Source of the DNA: Clostridiaceae bacterium
GTDB lineage: Bacteria > Bacillota > Clostridia > DSM-8532
Reading direction: 5' to 3'
DNA length: 6,355 nt
Assembly (NCBI GenBank): GCA_012727625.1
Contig: JAAYGP010000243.1
Location: 1-6,355, forward strand
The translations under genes and the position numbers were made by a program. The first letter of the stretch is position 1; every line of letters begins with the position of its first letter. Below are positions 4,960 through 6,355 of the stretch, one piece after another. Under the pieces are notes generated by a model that saw nothing but the letters and a program-made list of their open reading frames with translations, did not search any database and was not told where the DNA came from.

Positions 4960-6355
4960 TTACTGCAAAGCTTCCAGTAACCTTCCTATTATACCCTCAT
5001 AAACCTCATAATCCAGTGAAAACAACTCTTCCCTTGTTTTTCGCGAATCCGGATGCAATTCTTTAATATCCTCCCACAGAAATATTTTTTTCATCATTCT
5101 GTATACTTCTTCTTCATTACCGGTTTTCTCAACATACCGGCATATAATTTCATAATCCCTGATTCCTCTCTCAAGAGCTTTGTATCTTAATGAAAGCATG
5201 GGCTCACCATCTCGACCCGGATATACAAAGTTGGTGTCTCCCGCATGGAAGCTTGGATATTGATAACTTATTTCCCCAATAGGGTCATCGGGCCATACTG
5301 TGTAATTCCACCTTAAAAAACCATCCAGCCCAAGATACCATGAGAGCCACGGAATCAGCCTTGCTTCGAGCAAATGCGAGCATATGTAGGTGTTTGGCAA
5401 TTTGGGTATACAACAGACATAGTAAGCCGCCCTGCCCTCTATTTCCTTTTGAATTTCCTTTAGTTTTTCAAACTCACTGCATACGCAATTTAAAATGGGA
5501 ACATAATCACAAATACCCTCTATGTTGTTTTCTATAAATGAAACCTCATTTATTGCTGCTTTGTATTTAAAAGAGGGCGCGGCTTCTCTGACGGTATTAA
5601 GCCTTAGTTTGAACAAATCAGGTTCGGCTGGCTCGTCTGCTACAATTCTTACAATATCTATCCATCCGTTTTGAATGAAATTGTTTTCAAGCGCTTTAAC
5701 ATATGCAATAAAATCCTCTTTACGCTTCATATATTTGTATGTGTTGGAGAATTCATCGAAATACCTTATCCTGACAGCGTCATTATAATCTTCAATAACA
5801 CCGGCGAAACCGGCATCCTCCATCAGCCATATATTAAGTAGGCCAAATACTTCAATTTCATCCTTAATGCCATATTTCATACAGAGATTGATATATCTGT
5901 TCAGATTTTTAAAATCAAATACCCAGTGACCTGTTTTATTAAGCTTTACATCAACTATGCTGTATTCAAAAAGGTCTGACGGATCAATTCTGTTATAGGC
6001 TGACCATTGGCCTGACCAGGGAATCTCTGAAACTACAACCGAAATCGCCTTTTGTCCGAGATTGGCAAGAGATTCAATGTATTTTTCCATTATCTCAAAA
6101 TGTTTTTCGCTCCATAGCTTCAGGTCATACTTCCGCGCAATATTGGAATTATGCTGCCACAGGTCAAGATAAAATTTATAGTCCTGGGGTTTTGAAAGGG
6201 ATGTGTCAAAAACATTTATCTCAAAAGCAAGTGAAGTAATCAGCTCCTCATCTTCGAACATACGGTGCCCGTAAACATTTATCTCAGGCGTGTATTTTCC
6301 AGGTTTCACGTTTTCTCGAATATACACTTCAATCCATACGGGTTGTACTTTAAAC
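4960..6355 (-). CDS. DUF4091 / GH123-like glycoside hydrolase (N-terminus beyond window)
   Basis: The frame is open from the TAA at 4960-4962 to the right edge, giving 464 visible residues. A GTG at 6327 is in frame, but family-typical sequence (QPVWIEVYIRENVKPGKY) continues across it, so the true start is outside the window. The visible part begins at the end of an N-terminal beta-sandwich and continues into a TIM-barrel-like catalytic region. VRIVADEPAEPD holds an adjacent Asp-Glu pair (codons at 5637-5632), matching the catalytic pair known in GH123 beta-N-acetylgalactosaminidases. The C-terminal DUF4091 domain is recognised by GFLRWNYTVWPDDPIGE, HAGDTNFVYPGRDGEP and the helical RYKALERGIRDYEIICRYVE. 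GH123 enzymes use substrate-assisted cleavage with the 2-acetamido group, so a HexNAc-type beta-linkage is a reasonable guess, but DUF4091 proteins are diverse. A signal peptide cannot be assessed. It is the first visible gene of the leftward cluster, 49 nt before the AraC-type gene. Confidence 0.85.
   Translation of the reverse strand, partial: FKVQPVWIEVYIRENVKPGKYTPEINVYGHRMFEDEELITSLAFEINVFDTSLSKPQDYKFYLDLWQHNSNIARKYDLKLWSEKHFEIMEKYIESLANLGQKAISVVVSEIPWSGQWSAYNRIDPSDLFEYSIVDVKLNKTGHWVFDFKNLNRYINLCMKYGIKDEIEVFGLLNIWLMEDAGFAGVIEDYNDAVRIRYFDEFSNTYKYMKRKEDFIAYVKALENNFIQNGWIDIVRIVADEPAEPDLFKLRLNTVREAAPSFKYKAAINEVSFIENNIEGICDYVPILNCVCSEFEKLKEIQKEIEGRAAYYVCCIPKLPNTYICSHLLEARLIPWLSWYLGLDGFLRWNYTVWPDDPIGEISYQYPSFHAGDTNFVYPGRDGEPMLSLRYKALERGIRDYEIICRYVEKTGNEEEVYRMMKKIFLWEDIKELHPDSRKTREELFSLDYEVYEGIIGRLLEALQ

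Overview
The window looks like a piece of a low-GC Bacillota chromosome, most likely Clostridia. The DNA is A/T-rich, Shine-Dalgarno sequences are strong (GGAGGT, AGAGGTG), one gene starts with GTG, and the proteins belong to families common in plant- or glycan-degrading clostridia. This assignment rests on style and family resemblance, not on a search.

Layout: the left edge (1-254) holds the last ~83 codons of an unidentified rightward gene. A convergent intergenic stretch follows (255-537) with a strong intrinsic terminator (388-449) and a small repeat/palindrome cluster (471-533). Everything else is one leftward (minus-strand) carbohydrate-utilisation cluster. In transcription order it is a DUF4091/GH123-like glycoside hydrolase (runs off the right edge), an AraC-family regulator, a GH4 NAD-dependent 6-phospho-beta-glucosidase-type hydrolase, a BadF/NAGK-type sugar kinase, and an esterase-D-fold acyl esterase. 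Gaps are 49, 266, 66 and 120 nt.

Proposed joint role (inference): the DUF4091 hydrolase and the esterase would trim and deacylate a beta-linked, possibly N-acetylhexosamine-containing, oligosaccharide. The kinase would phosphorylate the sugar in the cytoplasm, and the GH4 enzyme would split the phosphorylated beta-glycoside. No PTS component or ABC transporter is visible, so the kinase may take the place of PTS phosphorylation.

The most notable non-coding signal is the 266-nt gap between the regulator and the GH4 gene. It contains four same-orientation copies of a CAGKATTTG core. Two are embedded in a 26-nt direct repeat (2 mismatches) and two in an 18-nt direct repeat. The middle two are 20 bp apart and abut or overlap a plausible -35 box. 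This fits an operator array for the AraC-type protein encoded just upstream and predicts regulated transcription of the GH4-kinase-esterase part. No CRISPR, tRNA, rRNA, intact insertion sequence or phage gene was seen. The system appears to be a new combination of known families, not an unknown class of machinery.
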